Source: Geobacter sp. (GTDB lineage Bacteria; Desulfobacterota; Desulfuromonadia; Geobacterales; Geobacteraceae). From it: a DNA stretch of 64,000 nt. Below are positions 1 to 7,780 of the stretch, piece after piece. The translations under genes and the position numbers were made by a program. Every line of letters begins with the position of its first letter. Position 1 is the stretch's first letter. The notes beneath the pieces were generated by a model. The model had not been told where the DNA came from and searched no databases. It worked only from the letters and a program-made list of their open reading frames with translations. The stretch is from positions 62,001 through 126,000 of the forward strand of contig JACOUQ010000003.1 in assembly GCA_016177775.1 (NCBI GenBank), given 5' to 3'.

Positions 1-495
1 CGACCTTCTGCTGCTCCTATCATCATCGAAATTCCGGGCTCCTTTCCGTCGTTTCCTGTTCCACCCTTCATCGACTGGTCAGGCCGACTACTATGGCTTC
101 TGCTGCATTCTGCCGAACATCAGGAAGCTGTGATTTCAGTTTCCCTGCGTCGGATTTCGCCCAATGCAGGACGGCAGAACTTCCCTGGGTAATTCGCGCG
201 ACCTTCCTCCCATATACCCGCCGCATCTACTGCCACGCCCTCTGGATGGATATTGGGCTTTATCAGACACGTGCCTGCTTGCCCGGTTGTGGCTGCCTTA
301 TATGCGATTTCTGTTCGTCGGGCCGGGATTTTGCCTTCGGCTTCCTTCAGATTCCGCCTCGCGACGGACACCCTTGCCGCTTGGCTAATGGTTCCCTCCA
401 TCAGGGTCCATAGAGGACTTACACCTCCAAGTCACTGCTTGACCACCACAGTCAAGCTGATGGCGCTTACGCGCCACGCGCCATGCCAGGCGCAC
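1..495 (-). mobile_element. Group II intron, 5' part (runs off left edge)
   Basis: Read on the minus strand, the sequence from about 495 down has the look of bacterial group II intron domain I RNA. It starts with GTGCGCC followed by TGGCATGG, then carries GGTGTAAGTCCTC, GGAGGGAACC, GCGGCAAGGGTGTCC and AATCTGAAGGAAGCC in the order usual for these introns. Near the left edge AAAGGAGCCCGG precedes an ATG at 26, which could be the start of the intron-encoded reverse transcriptase; only about eight codons lie in the window. The exact 5' boundary is uncertain by two bases (495 or 497, because GTGTGCGCC could also be the start). Small open frames within this stretch look like chance reading of structured RNA. 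The intron sits about 55 bases behind the stop of the DUF4238 gene. Confidence 0.78.
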
Positions 496-510
496 ACGGG
501 GCTGAGGCAC

Positions 511-527
511 CAGCGGCTTGACCGCTG
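511..527 (-). terminator. Hairpin behind the DUF4238 gene, just before the intron
   Basis: CAGCGG and CCGCTG form a perfect 6-bp stem with a 5-base loop, 23 bases after the DUF4238 stop codon and about 15 bases before the intron start. There is no T-run, so it may be only a structural hairpin. Some group II introns insert directly behind terminator-like hairpins, which fits the position. Confidence 0.35.
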
Positions 528-549
528 TTGCCGATTGTTGGGCCTGGCC

Positions 550-2010
550 TCAAGCACCCGCACTTTTCTCCGACGGGGTATTCATGCTATTACGAGCATT
601 CCAGAAGGTGTTGAATGCAAGTTTCAAGCAAAGCCACCATGCGTAGGCAGAGTATGTAGAGCAGCACTCATCATGTGTCAGAAGTCCGTGTGCGACTTCA
701 TTTCTCAAGTTTGGCCCTAACGAATCACAATATAACGCTTTTAATTCAAAAGCTATGTCGTCTCCAAAAATCTCTTTAGCCTCCGGTAGGTCAATCAGTG
801 TGCTCAAACCATTCTCATTTTCGATACCGTTTATGTCTAGGTTTGTTGTTTTTATTCCTCTTGCTTTCAGGTGGTATCTAACCAAATTTTCAATCTGAGG
901 GACTAATAGATGTATTGCAGTTGCAAAGTCTTTATCATAGCCTGTGAATAAGCCTTTACCATAAAGTGATTCGCGACCCGGTGGTACAATTGGCGAGTGG
1001 TTGCAGATACTTATGAAATCCGATTCTCGTAGCCTCTGCTCAAGATGCAATATTTCAAGCGCGGGCCATATGTCTCCTTGTACGATAAGCCCCAATTCCA
1101 TGCCATATTCCTTTACCATCTCCGCCCATAAGACAATTTCGTTCTCATCAGAATCTCCAAGCCCCATTCCAGGGCGCTTGGCTATAACACGTCCATCGCG
1201 GGACATATGCGTCGAAGAAAAAAGTGCTTGCAAAGGATGCTCTCGAAGCATTTTCTGAGCACTATCACGTATCTTCGCAACACGTACACCCTTGTAGATG
1301 TTAGCAAAAGCAAGGAGCGCATCAATTGCACTTTTCCCACGGACTGCGTTCCTTGCATTTTCAACTATCTCGCTTATATCAATAGCCGGTGAGGAAATTA
1401 CGCCCATCTCGCCCAGCGACCTTTCGCCTGATTCCGCCATTAGTTTGTTTAGTTCCAAGATTCGTTCATCAACTCTGTAGCCAGCCCTTTGGGACTTTGA
1501 TATGGTTCTGTATTTCTGGATTGCATTTTCGTAGAAACTCGCGGCAACCATATGACTCGGGTTTTCAGAAGAAAGTCTAGTCTCTGCCTCTTTACCGCCT
1601 AGTTCAGGCGGCGGTGGTGGAAATTCTCCTTTAGCATCGAGGATTCGGGATGTCTCTTCAACCACTCCTCTGAGCGGGCTTGATTTAATTCGCATTGCTG
1701 TCGGCGAACAAGTGGCGATATATGCGACAAACCCAGCGATGGCATAGATGCATTCAACATCAAGGCAGTTTGCTCTTAATTTCTCTAATGCGCTGTTGTA
1801 ATTCGGCTCAATGCCTTTCAGAAACTCCTCAACAGCACGCTCATCTTCAAGATACTCGTTTGTACTACCATTTTCGATTCGACATACATCATCAGATTTT
1901 GGCGTGAATTCTTTTAGATCAGATTTTCTAATTGCATACATTCGCTTCCCGAGATCCGGAGAGTAGAAATTCCTTAGATGGACCTGCGAAACATAATGAT
2001 CTAGCGCCAT
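550..2010 (-). CDS. DUF4238 domain protein
   Basis: A 486-residue protein of unknown biochemical function. The N-terminus carries the HYVSQVHLRNF block (about residues 5-15), which is the hallmark I recognise for the DUF4238 family; the rest is a long, mainly helical sequence without a signal peptide or membrane segment. The start is an ATG with AAGGA about eleven bases upstream. The gene is visibly AT-richer than the genes that follow it, stands alone between a group II intron and a 490-base gap, and therefore looks acquired. Proteins of this family often turn up in accessory regions, but no role in defence can be claimed from sequence alone. Confidence 0.8.
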   Translation of the reverse strand: MALDHYVSQVHLRNFYSPDLGKRMYAIRKSDLKEFTPKSDDVCRIENGSTNEYLEDERAVEEFLKGIEPNYNSALEKLRANCLDVECIYAIAGFVAYIATCSPTAMRIKSSPLRGVVEETSRILDAKGEFPPPPPELGGKEAETRLSSENPSHMVAASFYENAIQKYRTISKSQRAGYRVDERILELNKLMAESGERSLGEMGVISSPAIDISEIVENARNAVRGKSAIDALLAFANIYKGVRVAKIRDSAQKMLREHPLQALFSSTHMSRDGRVIAKRPGMGLGDSDENEIVLWAEMVKEYGMELGLIVQGDIWPALEILHLEQRLRESDFISICNHSPIVPPGRESLYGKGLFTGYDKDFATAIHLLVPQIENLVRYHLKARGIKTTNLDINGIENENGLSTLIDLPEAKEIFGDDIAFELKALYCDSLGPNLRNEVAHGLLTHDECCSTYSAYAWWLCLKLAFNTFWNARNSMNTPSEKSAGA

Positions 2011-2048
2011 GTTCTATTCATCCTTTGTCCATATGCAACTCGTCATTG

Positions 2049-2080
2049 ACCGGTTCACGCGCGCGTGCGCGTGAACCGGT
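2049..2080. repeat. Perfect 14-bp inverted repeat upstream of the DUF4238 gene
   Basis: The arms ACCGGTTCACGCGC and GCGCGTGAACCGGT are perfect complements separated by GCGT. The element is 39 bases upstream of the DUF4238 start. It could be an operator or a structured leader. No T-run follows on either strand, so an intrinsic terminator is less likely. Confidence 0.6.
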
Positions 2081-2352
2081 GATCTACCCAAACGGAATAT
2101 TTAGTCTGTACACATAAAAATATCAGGAAACCAGAAACTTCCACCCGGATTACCCGCGTCACTATCGGGCGGCACAAGACTCGCCCCCCTACTGTTTGTA
2201 TGACTCGAAACTTTCAACCATTGCGCCTCGTAAAGTGTTTCCGGCGCAATGTCCACGCCGTCCGGCCGGCAGAGCCCCATTATACGCAGCTAATCCCGAT
2301 ATGCAAGGCCGAATTTCGCACGCAAAAAGGCCGATTCCAGCGAAATCAGCCT
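2081..2352. other. Non-coding stretch, nothing recognised
   Basis: Open frames here are short, lack good ribosome sites and resemble nothing I know. The sequence changes from AT-rich near the palindrome to GC-rich toward the DUF2461 gene, so it probably holds the junction between acquired and resident DNA. Confidence 0.4.
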
Positions 2353-2472
2353 TCAAACGTCGTACGGCTCCACCCGCCCCCACTCCCCTACCCCCACGAG
2401 GTACACGCGGTTGATGGCAAGTTCCACCAGCCCATCCCCCTCGGCTTGACGGACGAAGGCGGCCTCATTCAT
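2353..2472 (-). CDS. Possible 39-residue protein
   Basis: A small open frame starting with ATG (MNEAAFVRQAEGDG) lies 30 bases behind the stop of the DUF2461 gene and on the same strand. An AGAGG is present about six bases before the start. It is not homologous to anything I recognise and has no signal sequence. It could be a remnant of a longer gene or a chance frame; it is listed because of its co-directional position. Confidence 0.2.
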   Translation of the reverse strand: MNEAAFVRQAEGDGLVELAINRVYLVGVGEWGRVEPYDV

Positions 2473-2502
2473 GCTGGCCTCTTTACCTGCCAGAGATAGT
2501 CA

Positions 2503-3162
2503 TTAGAACGAAGCCAGCATCCCGAACCCGCTGCGCAGGTCATCCGCGAGGCCGCGTGTGAAGAGGGACTTGTCCGGCTGCCGGTTGCAGACCAGGTAGA
2601 GGTTTTTCCTCTGGTGCCAGCACTGCAGATCCTCGGGCAGATCGGGCCTGAACGCCCTTCGGTACCGCTCCCCCTCCAACACAAACGTATCCTGCTCCCC
2701 CAGAAAAGCTACCGCCTGCCGGAACTGCGCCGGCTTGCGCTCGATCACCTCCCGCAGCCGGTCCATGGTCTCCTTTGAGGCACTGTAAAACCCCATGCCG
2801 TAGCGGTAGGAATCGGCGGTGATCTCTAAAAACCAGCACGGCGCGTCCCGCCATTCCATGACCTGCCGTTTGAATGTGATCCACATGGTGGTCTTGTAAG
2901 GGGACTTGTCGCGGGAAAAGCGGGTGTCGCGATAAATCCGGGAGACCGCCCTCCCCGGAGCGGTCACCAGGTCGTGGTCAATGGAAAGCATGAATCCGGC
3001 AAGCTCCACGGCCAGGGCCTTCAGCGGCTCAAGAAGGTGTTCTTCGTACTCATGCCGGTGTGCCTCGAACCATGCCTTGCTGTTATTGGCGGCGAGATTA
3101 TGGAGAAACGTCAGGCATTCCGGTGTAAAGCCGGAAAATGGGCCGTGAGACTGGTCTTTCAT
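2503..3162 (-). CDS. DUF2461 (TIGR02453) family protein
   Basis: A 219-residue cytoplasmic protein of the DUF2461 family. The N-terminal block FSGFTPECLTFL, followed by a run ending NNSKAWF, and the central RDTRFSRDKSPYKT segment (about residues 78-91) are typical, and the length fits the family. No function is established for it as far as I know. The start is an ATG behind GGGAGGAAC. It lies ten bases downstream of the methyltransferase at 3173-3859 and is probably co-transcribed with it and with the MerR genes. Confidence 0.85.
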   Translation of the reverse strand: MKDQSHGPFSGFTPECLTFLHNLAANNSKAWFEAHRHEYEEHLLEPLKALAVELAGFMLSIDHDLVTAPGRAVSRIYRDTRFSRDKSPYKTTMWITFKRQVMEWRDAPCWFLEITADSYRYGMGFYSASKETMDRLREVIERKPAQFRQAVAFLGEQDTFVLEGERYRRAFRPDLPEDLQCWHQRKNLYLVCNRQPDKSLFTRGLADDLRSGFGMLASF

Positions 3163-3172
3163 TGTTCCTCCC

Positions 3173-3859
3173 TTACAAAGATGTTCTCACCCTGAGCATT
3201 TCATTGCCACCCTTCTGAAACTCATAGGAGACCCGCTCGATGCTTACTTGATAACCCTCGGCATCAAGCTCAGATACCACGCTATCGACATGCCGGGACC
3301 TTACGGAACCGAGTTCCATTACCGGGAACACACGCACCTCACGGGCGACACGGCAAAGCTCCCGCAGGGACTGCAAATGGAATACGCAGTCGTAGTGCGC
3401 GCTGTAGAGGAACAGGAAGTGGGAACAGAGCGCGAGATCGAACGCACCGTCAGGGAAGGGAAGCTTCGGCAGTTCGCCGGGTATGTACCTCCCTGCATTC
3501 TTTCCCAGTGGATAGTCGGCCAGAAAGTCACGCATCGCGCCCATGCGAACGTGCCCAAGCTCTTCAATTGAGCGGATGTGGGACCAGACGAATTCGTCGG
3601 CATTCTGCCGTGCCTGCTCCATGACGATCTCGCAGGTTTCATCTATGCGACCGGCGATTTCCTCTGCCGTGAACTGATAGAGCGGGTCGATGGATACGAC
3701 CGAGCCGCCGCGACTGGTAAGCGTAGCGTTATAGCTGGCAGGCCCGTCGCCACAACCAAGGATTCTTTTGGCCAGGTCCTCGCTGTCGAGGGCGAACATG
3801 GCGACGTACTCATCGAACGTCCGTCCCCACGGCACAACTTTTTCAAGGCTGAAAGACAT
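3173..3859 (-). CDS. SAM-dependent methyltransferase, class I
   Basis: A 228-residue protein with a Rossmann-type methyltransferase layout. A degenerate motif I (ILGCGDGPASY, about residues 33-43) is followed by an acidic loop at SIDPLY. PFPDGAFDLALCSHFLFLY is the usual motif IV region. The substrate cannot be told. The ATG has GGAGAACAG in front and overlaps the end of the MerR gene by 17 bases, so translation is probably coupled to the regulator. The methyltransferase may be the regulator's target or simply share its transcript. Confidence 0.75.
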   Translation of the reverse strand: MSFSLEKVVPWGRTFDEYVAMFALDSEDLAKRILGCGDGPASYNATLTSRGGSVVSIDPLYQFTAEEIAGRIDETCEIVMEQARQNADEFVWSHIRSIEELGHVRMGAMRDFLADYPLGKNAGRYIPGELPKLPFPDGAFDLALCSHFLFLYSAHYDCVFHLQSLRELCRVAREVRVFPVMELGSVRSRHVDSVVSELDAEGYQVSIERVSYEFQKGGNEMLRVRTSL

Positions 3860-4412
3860 CTGTTCTCCGATTTTCCTCCTTCCCCTTGCCGGCGCCTGCC
3901 GACAATTTGCGGATGAGCAGCGCCTCAGTCTCGTTAATGCCGAGAGAGATCAGGAAGCGGTGATGGGCTTCCGGGGCGCGCCGCTCGAACTCCACATGCC
4001 AACGCTCCATGGCTGCGTCATCCATCCCCGCGGCGCGCAGCATGGCGATCCAGGTCTCCTTGTCCATGTCGGCATGTGGCCCGCCGGCGGCTGTGATCCT
4101 GAGCATCCCCGCCAGCAGGCGTTGCTTCACCTGAAGGTCGCGGATATCTTCCCCCAGCTCCTTGAGCCGCCGCCGTAGCACCTCGCTGGTGTCGTCCCCC
4201 TCCATGGCCAGCAGGGAGCGAATGTCCTCGATGGTCAGCCCGGCCTTGCGGTAGGCGCAGATCGTCTCCAGGCGTGCGCGGTCGGCCGGGGAGTAGAGCC
4301 GGTAGTCGGCCCCGCTTCTCCCCGACGGGGAAAGGAGGCCGACCCGGTCATAGTAGAGAAGGGTGCTGCGCGACAGCCCAAACTGTCGCGCAAGCTCGGT
4401 TATGCGGTACAC
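3843..4412 (-). CDS. MerR family transcriptional regulator
   Basis: The protein has an N-terminal MerR winged helix (YRITELARQFGLSRSTLLYY, DRVGLLSP), a helical dimerisation region, and a C-terminal effector segment (about residues 110-170) containing WIAMLRAAGMDDAAMERWH. I chose the GTG at 4412, which puts the helix-turn-helix at residue 2 as is usual, over an upstream in-frame start at 4463. The chosen start lies inside the end of the preceding 64-residue gene, so the two overlap by 13 bases. The effector segment is homologous to that whole small protein. The ligand is unknown; there is no cysteine cluster that would suggest metal sensing. Confidence 0.82.
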   Translation of the reverse strand: MYRITELARQFGLSRSTLLYYDRVGLLSPSGRSGADYRLYSPADRARLETICAYRKAGLTIEDIRSLLAMEGDDTSEVLRRRLKELGEDIRDLQVKQRLLAGMLRITAAGGPHADMDKETWIAMLRAAGMDDAAMERWHVEFERRAPEAHHRFLISLGINETEALLIRKLSAGAGKGKEENRRTDVFQP

Positions 4413-4594
4413 TGGTGCCTCGCGCGTATCTCCGCTATCCGTTCGTCCGAAAGCCCCAGCCACTCCAGAAAAGCCTGGTGGCCGGCCGGGTTCTCCCGTT
4501 CGAACAACTCGTGCCAGCGCTTCATCGACGCATCGTCAAGCCCGATGGCCCGGAAACGCGCAACCCATTCATCGATCGTTACCGTCTGTTTCAT
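4400..4594 (-). CDS. Stand-alone homologue of the MerR effector domain
   Basis: A 64-residue protein whose body (WVARFRAIGLDDASMKRWH, then FLEWLGLSDERI) aligns without gaps over most of its length to the C-terminal domain of the MerR protein encoded immediately downstream. It lacks any DNA-binding part. The ATG is preceded by AAAGGAGGCAAC, a strong ribosome site, and its stop overlaps the regulator's start. It may act as a decoy or partner that binds the same ligand or dimer surface. Alternatively it is a conserved domain that was fused to a MerR head in the neighbour. Confidence 0.72.
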   Translation of the reverse strand: MKQTVTIDEWVARFRAIGLDDASMKRWHELFERENPAGHQAFLEWLGLSDERIAEIRARHQCTA

Positions 4595-4622
4595 TGTTGC
4601 CTCCTTTCGCTTCGTAGGTTAG

Positions 4623-4638
4623 TGTCACGGCCATGACA
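4623..4638. promoter_or_regulatory. Palindrome in front of the MerR unit
   Basis: TGTCACGGCCATGACA is a 16-base near-palindrome (TGTCA/TGACA arms around GGCC) about 30-45 bases upstream of the 64-residue gene. The position and dyad fit an operator for the adjacent MerR protein, but binding is inferred only. Confidence 0.4.
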
Positions 4639-4646
4639 AACTATGA

Positions 4647-4686
4647 CGCTAAACCGTGAAGCGGTAGTCGGGTCAACAAGAAAATT
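4647..4686. repeat. Dispersed intergenic repeat, copy 1
   Basis: The segment containing ACGCTAAACCGTGAAGC, GTAGTCG and TCAACA recurs at 33568-33605 with only a few differences. Both copies lie within about ten bases of the stop codon of a minus-strand gene. It could be part of an RNA element, a terminator-associated repeat or a recombination site. Confidence 0.55.
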
Positions 4687-4695
4687 GCTTCTGTC

Positions 4696-5331
4696 TCACA
4701 GCCGCAGATGGTCCCCGTTCGCGAGAACCGCGTTTTCGATCTCCCTCCACTCGTGGCCGACCCGCTTGCGAACCGAGCGCAGCACGAAAGGGACGAGGTT
4801 CTCGAACAGCGGAAAGGGGTCCTCGTTCGACATGATCTGAAAGTGCAGATGGGGCTGGATCGACGAGCCGGAGTTGCCGACCTCGCCAATCTGCTCGCCC
4901 GCGCGAACAGTGTCTCCCGGCCGCACGCGCACCGACCCGTTCCGGAGGTGCGCAAAAAGCGGATATACATCACCGCACTTGAGGATAACATAATTGCCGC
5001 CGTAAGCCGAGAAAGGGGAACCCGGTTTCGGGCGATGCAGCAACAGCCGGACCAGGTCATAGATCATGCCGGTACGCTCACGGTCAGGGTTGCCGTCGCT
5101 GCACGCGACCACTATTCCGTCAAGTGGTGCGTAGATGGGCTGTGACCATGCATAGGTGGCTGTAACCGGGATGGTGGCGAGAAAGTGGAGCAGCATTTCT
5201 CGCCCCCGATACGGCAGCTTCCTGTCGTTGACCGCCAGGAAATCAAATGCCAGCTCCGCGTGGCCCGGCGGGTTCATGATGGCCCACTGGCCCTTGACCG
5301 GTGGGTCGATAACAATATTCCCATTGATCAT
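4696..5331 (-). CDS. M23 family metallopeptidase
   Basis: A 211-residue protein with the LytM/M23 fold: YAPLDGIVVACSDGN, GNYVILKCGD, then a VRPGDTVRAGEQIGEVGNSG stretch and the zinc-site motif PHLHFQ. The other zinc-binding block is unusual: GHAELAFDF replaces the common HxxxD spacing. There is no signal peptide or membrane anchor, so it is either cytoplasmic, exported another way, or not a typical cell-wall endopeptidase. The ATG follows CGAGGAGAAAAA. Its 3' end abuts the dispersed repeat. Confidence 0.75.
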   Translation of the reverse strand: MINGNIVIDPPVKGQWAIMNPPGHAELAFDFLAVNDRKLPYRGREMLLHFLATIPVTATYAWSQPIYAPLDGIVVACSDGNPDRERTGMIYDLVRLLLHRPKPGSPFSAYGGNYVILKCGDVYPLFAHLRNGSVRVRPGDTVRAGEQIGEVGNSGSSIQPHLHFQIMSNEDPFPLFENLVPFVLRSVRKRVGHEWREIENAVLANGDHLRL

Positions 5332-5360
5332 TTTTTCTCCTCGCCTGTCTTCTGCCAGCG

Positions 5361-5975
5361 TTATCCGTTTTTATTTTCAAAGGCTTTTGGCAGATCCAGC
5401 CACAGCTCTCTCCTGCTGGTATGCTTTTTCAGCCTGTTGACCACATTGCTTACCGACGCGGCGAAGATCGTATCGTAGATTAATTCACCGGCCGAAGGTT
5501 CCATGGCAAAGGCGAGCTGCTCTTTGTCGGTACTGAACTGGGCGTTGACACCTTTCGTATTGCCCCGGGCATCCAGCCGAATCCATTTCCCGAGGCCGGA
5601 GAGATAGATGCCATTCAAGCCGTGCAGCACCAGCTCGTTGTTGACCGGCGGATCCAACCGCAACACTTGGTAGCAAAGGCCGGCCGGGATGTTGACGGCC
5701 CGCAGAAGTGCGGCCAGGAGGTGGCTTTTCGAAAAACAGGTGCCGGTGCCGTGTTGCAACACTTCACTCGCAGTGCAGGTCACGATGTCGAGGCCGGCGT
5801 CGTTGGTATGGGGGATGGCGTCTCTCACCCATTCGTACAGACAGCGGGCCTTGTCCACTTCGTCAGGTATCGGCCGGGTAAGATCGAGGGCCTTCTCCCG
5901 GACAGCCGGGGTCTGCCAGTCAACGATTGCGTCGGAAACGAGATAATCATCCAAGCTTTCAGATTCAGGTTTCAT
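5361..5975 (-). CDS. Transglutaminase-like cysteine protease domain protein
   Basis: I place the start at the ATG at 5975 because GAGGTGAAC lies directly before it; an upstream frame to 6050 has no ribosome site. The 204-residue product shows the transglutaminase-like triad in order: Cys80 (GTGTCFSKSHLL), His118 (LVLHGLNGIYL) and Asp135 (IRLDARGN). The core domain fills nearly the whole protein. Such proteins act as proteases or amide-bond enzymes, and the substrate is unknown. The gene lies 30 bases upstream of the M23 peptidase gene, in line with joint transcription. Confidence 0.78.
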   Translation of the reverse strand: MKPESESLDDYLVSDAIVDWQTPAVREKALDLTRPIPDEVDKARCLYEWVRDAIPHTNDAGLDIVTCTASEVLQHGTGTCFSKSHLLAALLRAVNIPAGLCYQVLRLDPPVNNELVLHGLNGIYLSGLGKWIRLDARGNTKGVNAQFSTDKEQLAFAMEPSAGELIYDTIFAASVSNVVNRLKKHTSRRELWLDLPKAFENKNG

Positions 5976-6060
5976 GTTCACCTCATACATAGCTCTTACT
6001 CCCGCGGCGTTTGAGGGCCATCTCCGACTCTCCGATTGCCAGTTTTGCATTTGAGAAAAC

Positions 6061-6507
6061 CTACAGCCTTATGAAAAAATCGCACACGTCATCACCCCTG
6101 CCAATCGAACGTCTGATCTCCACATCGACCGGCTTTTCAGCCACGCGCGAAAAAATCGTTTCCATCAAACCCTGAGAGCAATGGCACTGAACCGGATGAA
6201 GCTCGATCAATCCGGAACAAACGAGTGGACAACCGCATTCACCGAATATGCCCCTGACACCATTCCCTTCGAATTCCCATGTGCCCTTCAGGTTGCGTTT
6301 TTCACGCAGAATATTCCATCCCGTTACAAGATCAGTTACGGAGCTCACCTTCTTCCCCAGATACTTCTCGCAAAGCGACATCAAGTCCGAAGCGCATGCT
6401 TCTCCGGCTGGCTTCATGATGGTCTGTTGCTGGGTTTGATCAAGCTGATCGATACTTTCGTGCAGACGGGCCATCCAACTTCTGCTCTTGTTGACTGGAA
6501 TGTTCAT
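6061..6507 (-). CDS. Cysteine-containing protein resembling DUF6144/ATC-hydrolase-like families
   Basis: The 148-residue protein has a C-terminal block ECGCPLV, LHPVQCHCSQGLMETIF and RSIGRGDDVCDFFIRL. This Cys pattern and the GDDxCxF(I/V)I ending match small domains seen in DUF6144 and in the L-2-amino-thiazoline-4-carboxylate hydrolase-like superfamily. A better example of the latter lies at 37789. The ATG is preceded by TTGAGGAGAGATA. No catalytic role can be assigned. Confidence 0.5.
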   Translation of the reverse strand: MNIPVNKSRSWMARLHESIDQLDQTQQQTIMKPAGEACASDLMSLCEKYLGKKVSSVTDLVTGWNILREKRNLKGTWEFEGNGVRGIFGECGCPLVCSGLIELHPVQCHCSQGLMETIFSRVAEKPVDVEIRRSIGRGDDVCDFFIRL

Positions 6508-6563
6508 TATCTCTCCTCAATAAGAAGAATATCCCCCTGCGTCGTCCGCGAGCCCGCGCCTGG

Positions 6564-7103
6564 TTAAACCCCACGGTTGCTGCGAATTGTATTCTCCCTC
6601 TCCTGTAACCGCCTCGTGGCTTCGGCAAGGGTGCCCAACCCCATTTCCCTTCGCAAATCGTCAATCTCTGAGGGATTCTCTATCGGTAACGGAAAAACTG
6701 TCCCATTTTCATCGACATTATGCTGAGTACCATAGATTTGCGGCCTGCCGGACATGGTCAGCACTCTGTCCTGCAGATAGGCAAAGTGCCATCCTTCCGC
6801 ATCCCTGTTTCTGACGGCCGCTCCGAGAAGTGCCAGGCATGACTCCATAAATGCAGTATCAAGCACGGCATGTTGGACAATCAGCCATGCAGACTCGGCA
6901 CCTTCTTTGCCTACCAGAGCTATCCCCGGCCATCCATGTTGTTCGATGATTTCCTTTATACGCGCATTATTCCGCTCGTGGACTTCCCTGATTCTCGGAT
7001 GGTATTCGACCATCCCCAATTCGCCGTTATCGATCAGCACCTGCAATATTTTCTGGTCTTCTTGCCGCATCAAGAGCAGCTCATTACGAAGATTTTCGTT
7101 CAA
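6564..7103 (-). CDS. DUF6624 domain protein
   Basis: A 179-residue, mainly helical cytoplasmic protein. The central stretch GWPGIALVGKEGAESAWLIVQHA, the following WHFAYLQDRVL, and GRPQIYGTQ are the blocks I associate with DUF6624; the function is unknown. The start is a TTG with AGAGG eight bases upstream; no in-frame ATG lies near a ribosome site. It follows the methyltransferase at 7123-7758 with a 19-base gap. Confidence 0.75.
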   Translation of the reverse strand: MNENLRNELLLMRQEDQKILQVLIDNGELGMVEYHPRIREVHERNNARIKEIIEQHGWPGIALVGKEGAESAWLIVQHAVLDTAFMESCLALLGAAVRNRDAEGWHFAYLQDRVLTMSGRPQIYGTQHNVDENGTVFPLPIENPSEIDDLRREMGLGTLAEATRRLQERENTIRSNRGV

Positions 7104-7122
7104 GGCTCAAACCTCTTTCGGT

Positions 7123-7758
7123 TCATGACCGCCTCCTTTGCAGTACACTGGCCCAGGCCATAAACCTGGTAGAAGGCATTTTGCCGTAACTGCATCGCCT
7201 TATTTCGATTACCTCAAAAAATGACTCGAAGGCCTCTGCCAACTGTGACAGCGCGAGCCGGGGATAGCCACACCTTGCCGCTACAACCGGGTCATCGTCA
7301 TTGTCTGCGCTCCCCGATATATTGATCCACAGCCCGCCTGGTTTCAGTATTTCATGCACCTTCCCCGCAAAATGTAGGCGACCGTCATCCGTGGCAAACG
7401 AGTGTAGACATCCTTTGTCAAAGACGACATCGTATTTTCTTTCGGGGGGATCGTCGTTAACCACGTCGAATTGAAAGCCAGTCAGCGACAGACCTTTCCG
7501 TTTGGCCGACTCCAACGTCATCCTGACTGCCTCGGGCGACACATCGGAGGCAGTGACATCGTATCCCATTGCTGACAATTGCAGAGCATTAACGCCTGTC
7601 CCACAGCCAATTTCAAAGACAGTTAAGCCTTCGGCAACATAAGCTGTAAAGAGCTCTTGCATCGTATCCGAGGGTTCGACATCCTCCCAAGGAGTATCTC
7701 CCTCACGGAATTTGGCGTCCCAGTCAAGTATCCACTGTTTGATGTCTGAGCCCTCCAA
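7123..7758 (-). CDS. SAM-dependent methyltransferase (TPMT-like)
   Basis: The 211-residue protein has motif I FEIGCGTGVNAL, the acidic loop VTASDVSPEAV, a YDVVFDKGCLHSF segment and a PGGLWINISGS strand. The N-terminal WDAKFREGDTPWE resembles thiopurine S-methyltransferase-type enzymes, which methylate thiols, selenium or tellurium compounds in other bacteria; the substrate here is unknown. The start is uncertain. The first possible codon is the TTG at 7758, but its own GGAGGG would be better placed for an ATC codon seven bases further on. An in-frame TGA stops any longer form. Confidence 0.78.
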   Translation of the reverse strand: MEGSDIKQWILDWDAKFREGDTPWEDVEPSDTMQELFTAYVAEGLTVFEIGCGTGVNALQLSAMGYDVTASDVSPEAVRMTLESAKRKGLSLTGFQFDVVNDDPPERKYDVVFDKGCLHSFATDDGRLHFAGKVHEILKPGGLWINISGSADNDDDPVVAARCGYPRLALSQLAEAFESFFEVIEIRRCSYGKMPSTRFMAWASVLQRRRS

Positions 7759-7780
7759 TCATTCAGTTCAAATAGAAGCG

